NCBI GenBank assembly: GCA_020161775.1
Contig: JAIUOW010000012.1
Location: forward strand, 90,999 to 154,998
Length of the DNA stretch: 64,000 bases
Origin: Pseudomonadota bacterium
Lineage (GTDB): Bacteria; Pseudomonadota; Gammaproteobacteria; Burkholderiales; Burkholderiaceae_C
Reading direction: 5' to 3'
The notes under the pieces were generated by a model. The model was not told the DNA's origin, ran no database searches, and saw only the letters and a list, made by a program, of their open reading frames with translations. Below are positions 38,589 through 47,391 of the stretch, piece by piece (the stretch's first letter is position 1; each line of letters opens with the position of its first letter). The translations under genes were made by a program, and so were the position numbers.

Positions 38589-39412
38589 CTTACTGCGTCG
38601 GCATCAAACTCAACGCCGGACTCGTCTTTTTGTCCGATTCGCGCACCAATGCGGGGCTGGACAACATCAGCACCTTCCGCAAGATGATCGTTTATGAAAA
38701 GCCGGGCGACCGCTTCATGGTGCTGCTGTCCGCCGGCAACCTGGGCATTTCGCAGTCGGTGCGCGAGATCCTGCAGGTCGAGCAGCTGGCCGAAAACGAG
38801 CACGACGCACCCATCACCATCTGGAACGCCAAGAGCATGTTCGATGCCGCACGCGTGCTGGGCAGCGCCGTGCGCCATGTGTATGACCGCGACGCCGCCG
38901 CGCTCAAGCACGCGGGGGTGGAGTTCAATGTGTCGCTGATCTTCGGCGGGCAGATCCGTGGCGAAGGCATGCGCCTGTTCCAGGTCTATTCGGCCGGCAA
39001 TTTCATCGAGGCCACGCCCGAGACGCCGTACTTCCAGGTGGGTGAGTCCAAATACGGCAAGCCCGTGCTGGACCGCGTGATCACGCCCGACACCCCGCTG
39101 GACGAAGCCGCCAAATGCGCGCTGGTGTCCATGGACTCCACCATGAAGTCCAACCTGTCGGTGGGCCTGCCGCTGGACCTGGTGGTGTACGAGGCCAACC
39201 GGTTCGAGAGCGACAAGGTGATCTGCATCGACAGCGAGAACCCCTACTACCGCATGCTGCACAACAGCTGGGGCCAGAAGCTGCGCGAGGTGTTTGACAG
39301 CCTGGACGACCCGGTGTGGGACGACGCCCACACCGACACGCCGCTCAAGCAGGACGGCGGGCGCCACAAGGCGCTGAAGAAAATCTCGCGGCCTGAGGAA
39401 AAGCTGATCTGA
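38585..39412 (+). CDS. Anbu-type proteasome-like peptidase
   Basis: Ntn-hydrolase related to HslV and the 20S beta subunit, 275 residues. [20 protein letters not shown] fits Anbu: removal of Met would expose Thr2 as the nucleophile, with Asp in SDSRTNAG and Lys in FRKMIVYEK as active-site partners. The substrate is unknown. Anbu usually clusters with ATP-grasp, alpha-E and transglutaminase-like genes, but here it is coupled to mutS by a 4-nt overlap. Confidence 0.88.
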   Translation: MTYCVGIKLNAGLVFLSDSRTNAGLDNISTFRKMIVYEKPGDRFMVLLSAGNLGISQSVREILQVEQLAENEHDAPITIWNAKSMFDAARVLGSAVRHVYDRDAAALKHAGVEFNVSLIFGGQIRGEGMRLFQVYSAGNFIEATPETPYFQVGESKYGKPVLDRVITPDTPLDEAAKCALVSMDSTMKSNLSVGLPLDLVVYEANRFESDKVICIDSENPYYRMLHNSWGQKLREVFDSLDDPVWDDAHTDTPLKQDGGRHKALKKISRPEEKLI

Positions 39413-39443
39413 GCGGGCCCGGCGCCGGCGGCAGCGCCAGCCG

Positions 39444-39902
39444 TTACAGCTTGGGCGACTCTTCTTCCTCGGACGGCCAGTCGCGGATGTAGGCCTTGAG
39501 CATCTTGTTCTCGAAGTTCTGGCTGTCCACCACGGCCTTGGCCACGTCATAGAGGCTGATCACGCCCATGAGCATGCGCTTGTCCATGACCGGCATGTAG
39601 CGGGCGTGGCGCTCCAGCATCATGCGGCGCACTTCGTCCAGCTCGGTCTCTGCCGTGCAGGTCAGGGGGGCGTCGTCCATGGCCTTGCGCACCAGGGTGC
39701 CGCCAACGATGCCGCCGTTTTGCACGATGGTCTGGATCACCTCGCGGAAGGTGAGCATGCCCACCAGGTCACCGTGCTCCATGACCACCAGCGAGCCAAT
39801 GTCCTTTTCAGCCATCAGCTCCACCGCGCGGGCCAGCGGCTCGTCAGGCGTGGAGGTGTACAGGGTGTTGCCCTTGACGCGCAGGATGTCGCTGACTTTC
39901 AT
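39444..39902 (-). CDS. CBS domain pair protein
   Basis: Stand-alone tandem CBS (Bateman) module of 152 residues, probably a sensor of an adenosyl ligand. The two repeats are MKVSDILRVKGNTLYTSTPD to DLVGMLTFREVIQ and VRKAMDDAPLTCTAETEL to LMGVISLYDVAKAVV. There is no fused enzyme or transporter domain, so the target is unknown. GAGGAG lies before ATG 39900-39902. It is divergent from metY. Confidence 0.93.
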   Translation of the reverse strand: MKVSDILRVKGNTLYTSTPDEPLARAVELMAEKDIGSLVVMEHGDLVGMLTFREVIQTIVQNGGIVGGTLVRKAMDDAPLTCTAETELDEVRRMMLERHARYMPVMDKRMLMGVISLYDVAKAVVDSQNFENKMLKAYIRDWPSEEEESPKL

Positions 39903-40001
39903 GGTGGTGTTCTCCTCTTTGGCACGGGTGACTGACCGTCGGAACAATATAGCCCACAATGCCAGCCTCTTCCACAACAGAGTGACACGGAGACAACGCC
40001 C

Positions 40002-41312
40002 ATGCCCGGCTATTCCGACCCCGGTTTTGACACCCTGGCGCTGCACGCCGGGGCGGCGCCCGACCCCGCCACCGGCGCCCGCGCCGTGCCCATCCACCTG
40101 AGCACCTCCTTCGTTTTTGAATCCAGCGACCATGCGGCCGCCCTGTTCAACCTGGAGCGCGCGGGCCATGTGTACAGCCGCATCAGCAACCCCACCAATG
40201 CGGTGCTGGAGCAGCGCGTGGCCGCGCTGGAAGGCGGCATTGGCGCCATTGCCACGGCCAGCGGCCAGGCCGCGCTGCACCTGGCCGTGGCCACGCTGAT
40301 GGGCGCGGGCAGCCACATCGTGGCCAGCACCGCGCTGTATGGCGGCAGCCAGAACCTGTTGCACTACACCCTGCGCCGCTTTGGCATAGACACCACCTTC
40401 GTCAAGCCCGGCGACATCGACGGCTGGCGCGCCGCCATCCGGCCCAACACCAAGCTGCTGTTTGGCGAAACCGTGGGCAACCCGGGGCTGGACGTGCTGG
40501 ACATCCCCACCGTGAGCACCATTGCGCACGAGGCCGGTGTGCCGTTGCTGGTCGATTCGACGCTGACATCTCCTTACCTGATGCAGCCGCTGGCCCTGGG
40601 CGCCGATCTGGTCTACCACTCGGCCACCAAGTTCCTGAGCGGCCACGGCACGGTGATTGGCGGCATCGTGGTGGACGGCGGCAGCTTTGACTGGGAAGGC
40701 CCGGCCACGCAGGGCCGGTTCACCGAGCTGACCCAGCCGTATGACGGCTTTCACAACATGGTGTTCACCGAGGAGTCCACCGTGGGCGCGTTCCTGCTGC
40801 GCGCGCGGCGCGAAGGCCTGCGCGACTTTGGCGCCTGCATGAGCCCACACACGGCCTGGCTGATCCTGCAGGGCGTGGAAACGCTGTCGCTGCGCATGGA
40901 GCGGCACATGGCCAACACCCGCCGCGTGGTGGAATTTCTGGCGGCGCAGCCCTTTGTGGCGCGCGTGGGCCACCCGCTGCTGGAAAGCCACCCCAGCCAC
41001 GCGCTGGCGCAAAAGCTGTTGCCCAGGGGCGCGGGCAGCGTGTTCAGCTTTGACATCAAGGGCAACCGCGAACAGGGCAAGAAATTCATCGAGACGCTCA
41101 AGGTCTTCAGCCACCTGGCCAATGTGGGCGATTGCCGCTCGCTGGTGATCCACCCGGCCAGCACCACGCACTTCCGCATGAGCGACGAGGCGCTGGCGGG
41201 CGCGGGCATCACCCAGGGCACGATCCGCCTGTCCATCGGGCTGGAAGACGCCGACGACCTGATCGACGACCTGAAGCGCGCGCTGAAAGCCGCCGAGAAA
41301 GCAGGAGCCTGA
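40002..41312 (+). CDS. metY: O-acetylhomoserine sulfhydrylase (MetY-type)
   Basis: PLP enzyme that forms homocysteine from an activated homoserine and sulfide. The 436-residue Cys/Met-metabolism fold has FDTLALHAGAAPDPATGARA, RISNPTNAVLEQRVAALEGG and the PLP lysine in YHSATKFLSGHGTVIGG. Length and the FSFDIKGNREQGKKFIETLK region fit the MetY rather than the MetZ group, but O-succinylhomoserine use cannot be excluded. GGAG precedes the ATG. Confidence 0.93.
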   Translation: MPGYSDPGFDTLALHAGAAPDPATGARAVPIHLSTSFVFESSDHAAALFNLERAGHVYSRISNPTNAVLEQRVAALEGGIGAIATASGQAALHLAVATLMGAGSHIVASTALYGGSQNLLHYTLRRFGIDTTFVKPGDIDGWRAAIRPNTKLLFGETVGNPGLDVLDIPTVSTIAHEAGVPLLVDSTLTSPYLMQPLALGADLVYHSATKFLSGHGTVIGGIVVDGGSFDWEGPATQGRFTELTQPYDGFHNMVFTEESTVGAFLLRARREGLRDFGACMSPHTAWLILQGVETLSLRMERHMANTRRVVEFLAAQPFVARVGHPLLESHPSHALAQKLLPRGAGSVFSFDIKGNREQGKKFIETLKVFSHLANVGDCRSLVIHPASTTHFRMSDEALAGAGITQGTIRLSIGLEDADDLIDDLKRALKAAEKAGA

Positions 41313-41314
41313 CC

Positions 41315-42139
41315 ATGTACCTCACCGTCAATGGCGCACAGACGTACTGCTACACCGCCGGCAAGGCGCTGGACGCCGCCAAACCCACCGTGGTGTTCAT
41401 CCACGGCGTGATCAACGACCACAGCGTGTGGATTTTGCAAAGCCGCTACCTGGCGAACCACGGCTGGAACGTGCTGGCGGTGGACCTGCCCGGCCATTGC
41501 CGCAGCGCGGGTGAAGCCCCGGCCACGGTGGAAGAAGGCGCGGCCTTCATTGCCGCGTTGCTGGACGCAGCAGGTGTGCAGCGCGCCGCGCTGGTGGGCC
41601 ACAGCTGGGGATCGCTGATCGCGCTGGAAGCCGCGGCCACGCTGAAAGACCGCGTGAGCCACCTGGTGCTGGTGGGCACGGCCGCGCCCATGAAGGTGTC
41701 GCAGCCGCTGCTGGACGCCGCGCTGAACGAACCCGAAAAGGCGCTGGCCATGGTCAATGTGTTCAGCCGCAGCACGCTGGCCGCGCCGCCGTCGGCCCTG
41801 GGGCCGGGCACCTGGGTCTATGGCGCCAGCCTGGCGCTGGGCCGGCGCGTGATCCGCAGCAACGCCAGGGTCAATGTGTTCCACCGCGGCTTCAAGGCCT
41901 GCGACAGCTACACCAACGCCGAAAACGCCATCGCCCAGGTGACCTGCCCGGTGCTGTTCCTGCTGGGCGCGGTGGACCAGATGACGCAGCCCAGGGCCGC
42001 GCAGCCGCTGGTGGCGGCAGCCCGCGCCGCAGGCAAGACGCATGAGGTGGTTTACCTGCCCGGCGGCCACCACCAGATGACCGAAACGCCCGAGGAAACC
42101 CTGACCGCGCTCAAGGCGTTTCTGGCACAGCGCCACTGA
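41315..42139 (+). CDS. Alpha/beta hydrolase
   Basis: Serine hydrolase of 274 residues with unknown substrate. The oxyanion region is VVFIHGVINDHSVW, the nucleophile elbow GHSWGSL, a likely acid in LLGAVDQMTQP, and the histidine in LPGGHHQMTETP. GCAGGAG precedes ATG 41315, 2 nt after metY, so the two are probably cotranscribed. Its last 29 nt overlap cutA in the opposite direction. Confidence 0.92.
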   Translation: MYLTVNGAQTYCYTAGKALDAAKPTVVFIHGVINDHSVWILQSRYLANHGWNVLAVDLPGHCRSAGEAPATVEEGAAFIAALLDAAGVQRAALVGHSWGSLIALEAAATLKDRVSHLVLVGTAAPMKVSQPLLDAALNEPEKALAMVNVFSRSTLAAPPSALGPGTWVYGASLALGRRVIRSNARVNVFHRGFKACDSYTNAENAIAQVTCPVLFLLGAVDQMTQPRAAQPLVAAARAAGKTHEVVYLPGGHHQMTETPEETLTALKAFLAQRH

Positions 42140-42458
42140 CGCGCACGGCCTGCGCCACCCAGGCGGCATAGGCCGGGCTGGCCAGCGCCACCGGCACCGC
42201 ATGCACGGCAGGCAGCTCATAGGGGTGGCGCTGCAGGATGAAGTGCTCCAGCTCGGCATACATGGCCCGCGTGGTCTTGAACACCAGGCGCTGCTCGGGC
42301 TCTGACTGGATCGCGCCGCCCCAGGCGTACACGCTGTGGATGGGCTCGATCTGCACGCACGCCGCCAGGCGCGCGGCCACCGCATCGCGGGCCAGCGCCT
42401 GGGCGGCGGCGTCGTCAGCCACGGTGGTGTAAACGGCAATGAGTTCGGCGGCTTGCAT
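42111..42458 (-). CDS. cutA: Divalent cation tolerance protein CutA
   Basis: Small trimeric ferredoxin-like protein of 115 residues linked to copper tolerance. Family segments are AVYTTVADDAAAQALARDAV, RLAACVQIEPIHSVYAWGG and the metal-region HPYELPAVHAVPV. It converges with and overlaps the hydrolase by 29 nt. Confidence 0.93.
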   Translation of the reverse strand: MQAAELIAVYTTVADDAAAQALARDAVAARLAACVQIEPIHSVYAWGGAIQSEPEQRLVFKTTRAMYAELEHFILQRHPYELPAVHAVPVALASPAYAAWVAQAVRVSGAVPETP

Positions 42459-42567
42459 GGCGCCACTGTAGCGCCAGGGGCGCTGGCGCAGGCAACCCGT
42501 TGTTGGTAGTAACCCCCGGCCGGATTAGAGTGGCCAGCCGCGCCCACGCCGAGCGCTGCGGCCTATC

Positions 42568-43998
42568 ATGCTGCGCATGAACCTCAACACCACCGGCACG
42601 GCGCGGCTGCGCCCGCTGTTTGACACCCAATACACCGCCAGCCGCACGCAGATAGACGTGCCCCTGGCCCTGCGCCGCGACCGGCTGCTGCGCCTGCGCG
42701 CCCTGCTGGACGACCACGGCGAGGCGCTGGCCCGCGCCGTGCAGCAGGACTTCGGCGTTCGCTCGCCCCAGCTGACCGAGGTGGCCGACATCTTTGTTCT
42801 GCGCGCCCTGCTGTCGCACACGCTGCGCCACCTGGCGCGGTGGATGAAGCCGCAGCGCGTGCGCACCCCCATTTACCTGATGCCCGCGCGCGCCTGGGTG
42901 CAGCGCCAGCCGCTGGGCGTGGTGGGCGTGATCGCGCCGTGGAACTACCCGGTGCAGCTGTCGCTGGGCCCGCTGATCACCGCGCTGGCCGCCGGCAACC
43001 GCGTGATGCTCAAGCCCAGCGAGCTGACGCCCCACACCAGCGCCCTGCTGGCCGAGCTGCTGGGCCGCGCCTTCACGCCCGATGAGGTGTGCGTGGTGCA
43101 GGGCGACGGCGAGCTGGCCGCGGCCTTTGCCGCGCTGCCGTTCGACCACCTGTTCTTTACCGGCTCCACCGCCGTGGGTCGCAAGGTGGCCCAGGCCGCC
43201 GCCGCCAACCTGACGCCCACCACGCTGGAGCTGGGCGGCAAATCGCCCTGCATCATTGACGCGTCATGCGACCTGCATGACGCCGCCGTAAAGATCGCCC
43301 ACGGCAAGCTGCTGAACGCCGGGCAGACCTGCATCGCGCCCGACTACATCCTGCTGCCGCGCGGCCAGGAAGCCGCGTTTGGTAACGCGTTTGCCCAGGC
43401 CGTGGCCCGCCTGTTCCCCACCATCAGCGGCAACGCCGATTACGCCGCCATCATCAGCGAGCGCCACCACGAACGGCTGCAGGCCCTGCTGGCCGAGGCG
43501 CAAGCCGGCGGCGCGCGCCTGCAGCCCGCCGGCCCCGATGCAGGCAACGCCGCGCAGCGCCAGATGCCGCCGGTGCTGGTGTTTGACGCACCGGCCACCG
43601 GCCGGCTGATGCAGGAGGAAATCTTTGGCCCCATCCTGCCGGTGCTGACGTATGACACGCCTGACCAGGCTATTGCCCACATCAACGCCCACCCCCGGCC
43701 GCTGGCGCTGTACTGGTTTGGCACCGACACCGCCGCGCGTGACCGCGTGCTGGCGCGCACCGTTAGCGGCGGCGTGACGGTGAACGACACGCTGATGCAC
43801 ATTGCGCACGAGAACCTGCCCTTTGGCGGCGTGGGCGACAGCGGCTGGGGCAGCTACCACGGCGAAGCAGGCTTTTTGCGGCTGACGCAGCAAAAGGCGG
43901 TGCTGAACCAGTCGCGCTGGGCGCGGGGGGATCTGTTTTACCCGCCGTATGGCAAGCGGTTTGCGCAGGTGATGGGGCTGGTGCGGCGGATTTTGTAG
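42568..43998 (+). CDS. Aldehyde dehydrogenase, coniferyl aldehyde dehydrogenase-like
   Basis: NAD(P)-dependent aldehyde oxidation, 476 residues. The fold has GVIAPWNYPVQLSLGPLITA, FFTGSTAVGRKVAQAA, the general base in LELGGKSPCIID, and the nucleophile in NAGQTCIAPDYILLP. The absence of the usual long C-terminus and the RFPPY-like end (FYPPYGKRFAQVMGLV) match the short coniferyl/fatty aldehyde dehydrogenase group. The start may instead be ATG 42577. The substrate is not fixed by context. Confidence 0.88.
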   Translation: MLRMNLNTTGTARLRPLFDTQYTASRTQIDVPLALRRDRLLRLRALLDDHGEALARAVQQDFGVRSPQLTEVADIFVLRALLSHTLRHLARWMKPQRVRTPIYLMPARAWVQRQPLGVVGVIAPWNYPVQLSLGPLITALAAGNRVMLKPSELTPHTSALLAELLGRAFTPDEVCVVQGDGELAAAFAALPFDHLFFTGSTAVGRKVAQAAAANLTPTTLELGGKSPCIIDASCDLHDAAVKIAHGKLLNAGQTCIAPDYILLPRGQEAAFGNAFAQAVARLFPTISGNADYAAIISERHHERLQALLAEAQAGGARLQPAGPDAGNAAQRQMPPVLVFDAPATGRLMQEEIFGPILPVLTYDTPDQAIAHINAHPRPLALYWFGTDTAARDRVLARTVSGGVTVNDTLMHIAHENLPFGGVGDSGWGSYHGEAGFLRLTQQKAVLNQSRWARGDLFYPPYGKRFAQVMGLVRRIL

Positions 43999-43999
43999 C

Positions 44000-44296
44000 C
44001 TAAGCGGCGCGGGCGGGCTGCCAGCCGCCCGGCTTGCGCCGGTGATGGAAGCAGGAAACCACGACAAGTTCTGATTCGGATACGTGGTAGGTGACGGAGT
44101 AGGGGAATTTGCGCGTGATGACGTGCCGGAACTCAGCCTCAATCACGGGAAAAGCAAAAGGCAAACGCAACGCCCTTGCAACAGCAGCGTCAACTGCGCG
44201 GGCGAACTCAAAGCCCAAGCCGACAGAACGCGCCCCGTACCAGGCTTGAGCTTCCAGAAGCTCCCGATGGGCCTCTGGCCGGAACACGACCAGCAT
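44000..44296 (-). CDS. RelE/ParE-family toxin
   Basis: Toxin of 98 residues. It has EAHRELLEAQAWYGARSVGL, FPYSVTYHVSESELVVVSCF and HHRRKPGGW, the common ParE-like core. Its ATG overlaps the antitoxin stop by 1 nt (TGATG), the usual coupled arrangement. Whether it cuts mRNA or poisons gyrase cannot be told. Confidence 0.9.
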   Translation of the reverse strand: MLVVFRPEAHRELLEAQAWYGARSVGLGFEFARAVDAAVARALRLPFAFPVIEAEFRHVITRKFPYSVTYHVSESELVVVSCFHHRRKPGGWQPARAA

Positions 44297-44520
44297 CAGC
44301 TGTTGCCGTCAAACAGCGAGGTTCGAACCTGGGTCCAGGGAATGCTGCTCGCAGGATTGGCCCGGTGATCGGCCAGACGCCGGTGCAACTCCAAACGCTC
44401 CTGAGGGGAAAGTTGAAACTGGCCCTGCGTTTCTTCTGCAATGCTGTCCCAGATATCCTCCACAAGCTGGATGCGCTCGGAGATCGGCAGCTCTTTGAAG
44501 TTGGGCGATGCGGCGGTCAT
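44296..44520 (-). CDS. Addiction module antitoxin, TIGR02574-like
   Basis: Antitoxin of 74 residues. The family pattern is FKELPISERIQLVEDIWDSI, EETQGQFQLSPQERLELHRR and NPASSIPWTQVR, as found beside ParE/RelE-type toxins. It is upstream of the toxin in one operon. Base composition is less GC-rich than the flanking genes. Confidence 0.88.
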   Translation of the reverse strand: MTAASPNFKELPISERIQLVEDIWDSIAEETQGQFQLSPQERLELHRRLADHRANPASSIPWTQVRTSLFDGNS

Positions 44521-44534
44521 GGCGAAAGGATACC

Positions 44535-44630
44535 TCAGGGCGAACGTGAAGGGGAATCGGTTTCGCCAGAAGACTGCACCACACCTGCGGTGCGGTTGTA
44601 CCAGATGGCTTTGATTTCAGCGGGGGTCAT
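44535..44630 (-). CDS. Short ORF or gene remnant before the TA pair
   Basis: A 31-codon frame begins MTPAEIKAIWYNRTAGVVQS. The same frame stays open upstream into the 3' end of the VOC gene (LSQIFAGPD before the ATG), so it could be the end of a decayed gene. No family was recognised and no clear ribosome-binding site was seen. Confidence 0.25.
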   Translation of the reverse strand: MTPAEIKAIWYNRTAGVVQSSGETDSPSRSP

Positions 44631-44653
44631 GTCCGGCCCGGCAAAGATCTGGC

Positions 44654-45049
44654 TCAGGCCTTGGGGCGGTGCATGGCGCAAAGCTTGTTGCCGTCAGGGT
44701 CGCGCACATAGGCCAGGTCCAGCACGCCGGCAGGCCCCGCGCGCGGGCCGGGCGGCTCCTCGATCGACGTGCCGCCGTTGGCCACGGCCACGTCGTGGAA
44801 CTGACGGACCTGTTCCAGCGAGCTGCACTTGAAGCCGATGGTGCTGCCATTGCCGGCATTGGCAGGCAGGCCGTCAATGGGCTCGCTGACACAGAAAGAG
44901 GAACCCTCGTACCGGTAGAACAGGCGCCGCTGCCCGGTCTTGTTGGTGTTCTCAAACGCGTCCCCAGCACCGAGGACCTTGAGAACCGCATCGTAAAAGC
45001 GTTTGGACCGCGCGATGTCGTTTGTGCCGACCATGACATGACTGAACAA
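44654..45049 (-). CDS. VOC/glyoxalase-fold protein 1
   Basis: Vicinal-oxygen-chelate superfamily protein of 131 residues, probably a small lyase/dioxygenase-like or resistance protein of unknown substrate. The N-terminus FSHVMVGTNDIARSKRFYD is typical. The start is read as TTG 45049, because AGGAG lies 7 nt before it and the encoded MFSHVMVGTND matches family starts; the next ATG is five codons on. LDLAYVRDPDGNKLCAMHR ends the fold. Confidence 0.87.
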   Translation of the reverse strand: MFSHVMVGTNDIARSKRFYDAVLKVLGAGDAFENTNKTGQRRLFYRYEGSSFCVSEPIDGLPANAGNGSTIGFKCSSLEQVRQFHDVAVANGGTSIEEPPGPRAGPAGVLDLAYVRDPDGNKLCAMHRPKA

Positions 45050-45165
45050 GGGAAGTCTCCTGGGTTGAAGGTGCGGGGCACCGGGAATACGACTGCAGGT
45101 GTTTCACCAACAGCCAGCCTATCGATCAGCCTCTTGCCGTTGAGGGATAGTTCATGCACAAAGGA

Positions 45166-45567
45166 TCAGGCAGCGCCTTTGCGAGGTAGCGGCTGGAGCA
45201 TGCTTGCGCGATTACCCTCCGTGTCGGTGAAGGAGACGTACTTTCCTACACCAGGGATCTCCAGCGGTTCGCCAAGCACCGTTCCTCCGGACTGCTGCAC
45301 CAGGGCAATTGCCTTGCTGATGTCGTCCACTGCAATGACCACGGAAGGATGCTGCGCGGGCCAGTCGGGCTTCTTTGGGAAGAAGCCGCCGTTGATGGTG
45401 CCCGGAGTTGTTGGACGGCCGTCCGAAGTTTCGGCGGTCGTTACCACAACGTAATTGCCCATCTCTTCACCCAGGGCCTGTGTCTGCCAGCCAAATGCCT
45501 GCTGATAGAACCTGCTCATGCGCGTTGGATCGAGGTACGGCATCTCGAAGTGGACAACCGGATTCAT
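45166..45567 (-). CDS. VOC/glyoxalase-fold protein 2
   Basis: Second VOC protein, 133 residues. MNPVVHFEMPYLDPTRMSRF, the middle INGGFFPKK and GKYVSFTDTEGNRASMLQPL are recognisable. AAGGAG precedes the ATG. It is not a close duplicate of the neighbour. Both lie in a patch of less GC-rich codons with the TA pair. Confidence 0.88.
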   Translation of the reverse strand: MNPVVHFEMPYLDPTRMSRFYQQAFGWQTQALGEEMGNYVVVTTAETSDGRPTTPGTINGGFFPKKPDWPAQHPSVVIAVDDISKAIALVQQSGGTVLGEPLEIPGVGKYVSFTDTEGNRASMLQPLPRKGAA

Positions 45568-45683
45568 GGAACTCTCCTTGATGAGCTGGGCTGCCTAGCC
45601 CAGTTGCGCGAACGTGTTCGATGCTTTCACTATAGCCTGCCAACCGGGAAGGCTTGCCGCTGCTGGGAGCGCCATTCCATCCG

Positions 45684-45712
45684 TTGACATGGCCGCGAAG
45701 GCCAGATACTGC
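45684..45712 (+). promoter_or_regulatory. Candidate promoter of the P450 gene
   Basis: A perfect TTGACA (45684-45689) is followed after 17 bp by TACTGC, a weak -10. It lies 29 bp before the P450 start. The 172-bp gap also contains a CTGGGCT/AGCCCAG hairpin after position 45585. Confidence 0.3.
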
Positions 45713-45740
45713 GCTTTCATCCGCACGGTATAACCCACCC

Positions 45741-47018
45741 ATGACCATCACGCCCCCCATGGCCCCCACGCAGGCGCAGGCCCTGGCCACCAGCCTGGAC
45801 CTGCGCGCCCTGCCCGCCGCGTTTTACAACAACCCCTACCCCGTCTATGCCTGGCTGCGCGCGCATGAGCCGGTGCGGCGCATGCCCGATGGCTCGTATT
45901 TCCTCACGCGCTATGCAGACCTGGTGGCGGTGTACCGCGACGCGCAGTCGTTCAGCTCTGACAAGAAGGTGGAGTTCACGCCCAAGTACGGTGAAAGCTC
46001 CCCCCTGCTGGTGCACCACACCACCAGCCTCGTCTTCAACGACCCGCCGCTGCACACGCGCGTGCGCAAGCTCATCATGGGCGCGCTCACGCGCCGCGCC
46101 ATTGCCGACATGGAGCCGGGGCTCGTCACGCTGGTCGATGGCCTGCTGGACGCCATCGAGACGCGCGGCGGCGGTGACCTGATTGAAGACTTTGCCTCGG
46201 CCATTCCTGTGGAGATCATCGGCAACCTGCTGGGCGTGCCGCATGCGGACCGCGCGCCGCTGCGCGGCTGGTCGCTGGCCATCCTGGGCGCGCTGGAGCC
46301 AAAGCTGACGCCCGAGCAGGAGGCGCTGGGCAACCAGAGCGTGACTGACTTCACCGCCTACTTGCGCGAGCTGGTGCGCGAGCGCCGCGCCCACCCAGGC
46401 GACCCGGAGCATGACGTGCTCACCCGGCTGATCCAGGGTGAACAGGCTGGCGAACAGCTCAGCGAAACCGAGCTGCTGCAAAACTGCGTGTTCATCCTGA
46501 ATGCGGGCCATGAGACCACCACCAACCTGATCGGCAATGCGCTGGTGGCGCTGCAGGAATGGCCTGATGAAAAAGCCGCCTTGCTGCAGCGCATGGCCGC
46601 GGCCGGCCATGACGCCGCCGCGCTGGAGGCGGTGATGACGCTGGCGGTGGATGAGTTCCTGCGGTTTGAATCGTCCAACCAGCTGGGCAACCGCCGCGCC
46701 GTCAAGGCGTGCGAGGTGGGCGGCGTGCCGCTGGAGCCGGGCGCGCTGGTCACGCTGTGCATAGGCGCGGCCAACCGCGACCCGGCCCAGTTTGCCAACC
46801 CCGATGTGCTGGATCTTGCAAGGGAAAACAACCGCCACCTGGCCTTTGGCTTCGGCATCCACCAGTGCGCGGGCCTGAGCCTGGCGCGGCTGGAGGGGCG
46901 CATTGCCATCGGCCGGTTTCTGCAACGGTTTCCCGCCTACCGGCTGACGGCCAGCCCGCAGCGCGGCGGTCGCGCACGTTTCAGGGGGTTCTTGCACGCG
47001 CCGTTTGCCACGGCCTAA
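45741..47018 (+). CDS. Cytochrome P450, bacterial soluble type
   Basis: Monooxygenase of 425 residues. The I-helix oxygen-activation motif is LNAGHETTTN, the ExxR-type segment VDEFLRFESSNQLGNRRAV, and the haem-binding loop AFGFGIHQCAGLSLARLEG with the axial cysteine. It has no membrane anchor, so it needs ferredoxin-type partners; none is adjacent. The substrate is unknown. Confidence 0.92.
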   Translation: MTITPPMAPTQAQALATSLDLRALPAAFYNNPYPVYAWLRAHEPVRRMPDGSYFLTRYADLVAVYRDAQSFSSDKKVEFTPKYGESSPLLVHHTTSLVFNDPPLHTRVRKLIMGALTRRAIADMEPGLVTLVDGLLDAIETRGGGDLIEDFASAIPVEIIGNLLGVPHADRAPLRGWSLAILGALEPKLTPEQEALGNQSVTDFTAYLRELVRERRAHPGDPEHDVLTRLIQGEQAGEQLSETELLQNCVFILNAGHETTTNLIGNALVALQEWPDEKAALLQRMAAAGHDAAALEAVMTLAVDEFLRFESSNQLGNRRAVKACEVGGVPLEPGALVTLCIGAANRDPAQFANPDVLDLARENNRHLAFGFGIHQCAGLSLARLEGRIAIGRFLQRFPAYRLTASPQRGGRARFRGFLHAPFATA

Positions 47019-47045
47019 ACTGCGGCCAGACAAGGAGACAGCCCC

Positions 47046-47381
47046 ATGAACACCACCACCGTCACGGCGCCCGTTGACCCGAGGGCCTTCAAGAGCTTTG
47101 CCGAGTTCTACCCCTTCTACCTGAACGAGCACAGCAACCGCACCTGCCGCCGCCTGCATTTTGTGGGGTCGTCACTGGGGCTGGTGTGCCTGGGCCTGGC
47201 TTTTGCGCTGCGCAACCCGCTGTGGATTCTGGCGGGCCTGCTGTGCGGCTACGCCTTCGCCTGGGTCGGCCACTTCGGTTTTGAAAAGAACAAGCCCGCC
47301 AGCTTCAAGCGCCCGCTGCACAGCTTCATGGGCGACTGGGTCATGTACAAGGACATCTGGACGGGCAAGATCCCGTTCTAG
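47046..47381 (+). CDS. Mpo1-like/DUF962 membrane protein
   Basis: Protein of 111 residues of the YGL010w/Mpo1 family; yeast Mpo1 is an Fe(II) dioxygenase in 2-hydroxy fatty acid alpha-oxidation. It has the early FKSFAEFYPFYLNEHSNRTC and RRLHFVGSSLGL, two membrane helices and the late GHFGFEKNKPASFKRPLHS with conserved histidines. AAGGAGA precedes the ATG; it follows the P450 by 27 nt. Confidence 0.9.
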   Translation: MNTTTVTAPVDPRAFKSFAEFYPFYLNEHSNRTCRRLHFVGSSLGLVCLGLAFALRNPLWILAGLLCGYAFAWVGHFGFEKNKPASFKRPLHSFMGDWVMYKDIWTGKIPF

Positions 47382-47391
47382 GCACCCGGCG

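Noticed and set aside
39903-41171. N-terminal extension of the CBS protein, giving 575 residues
   Set aside because: It is antisense to metY. The ribosome-binding site GAGGAG and family length support the ATG at 39902.
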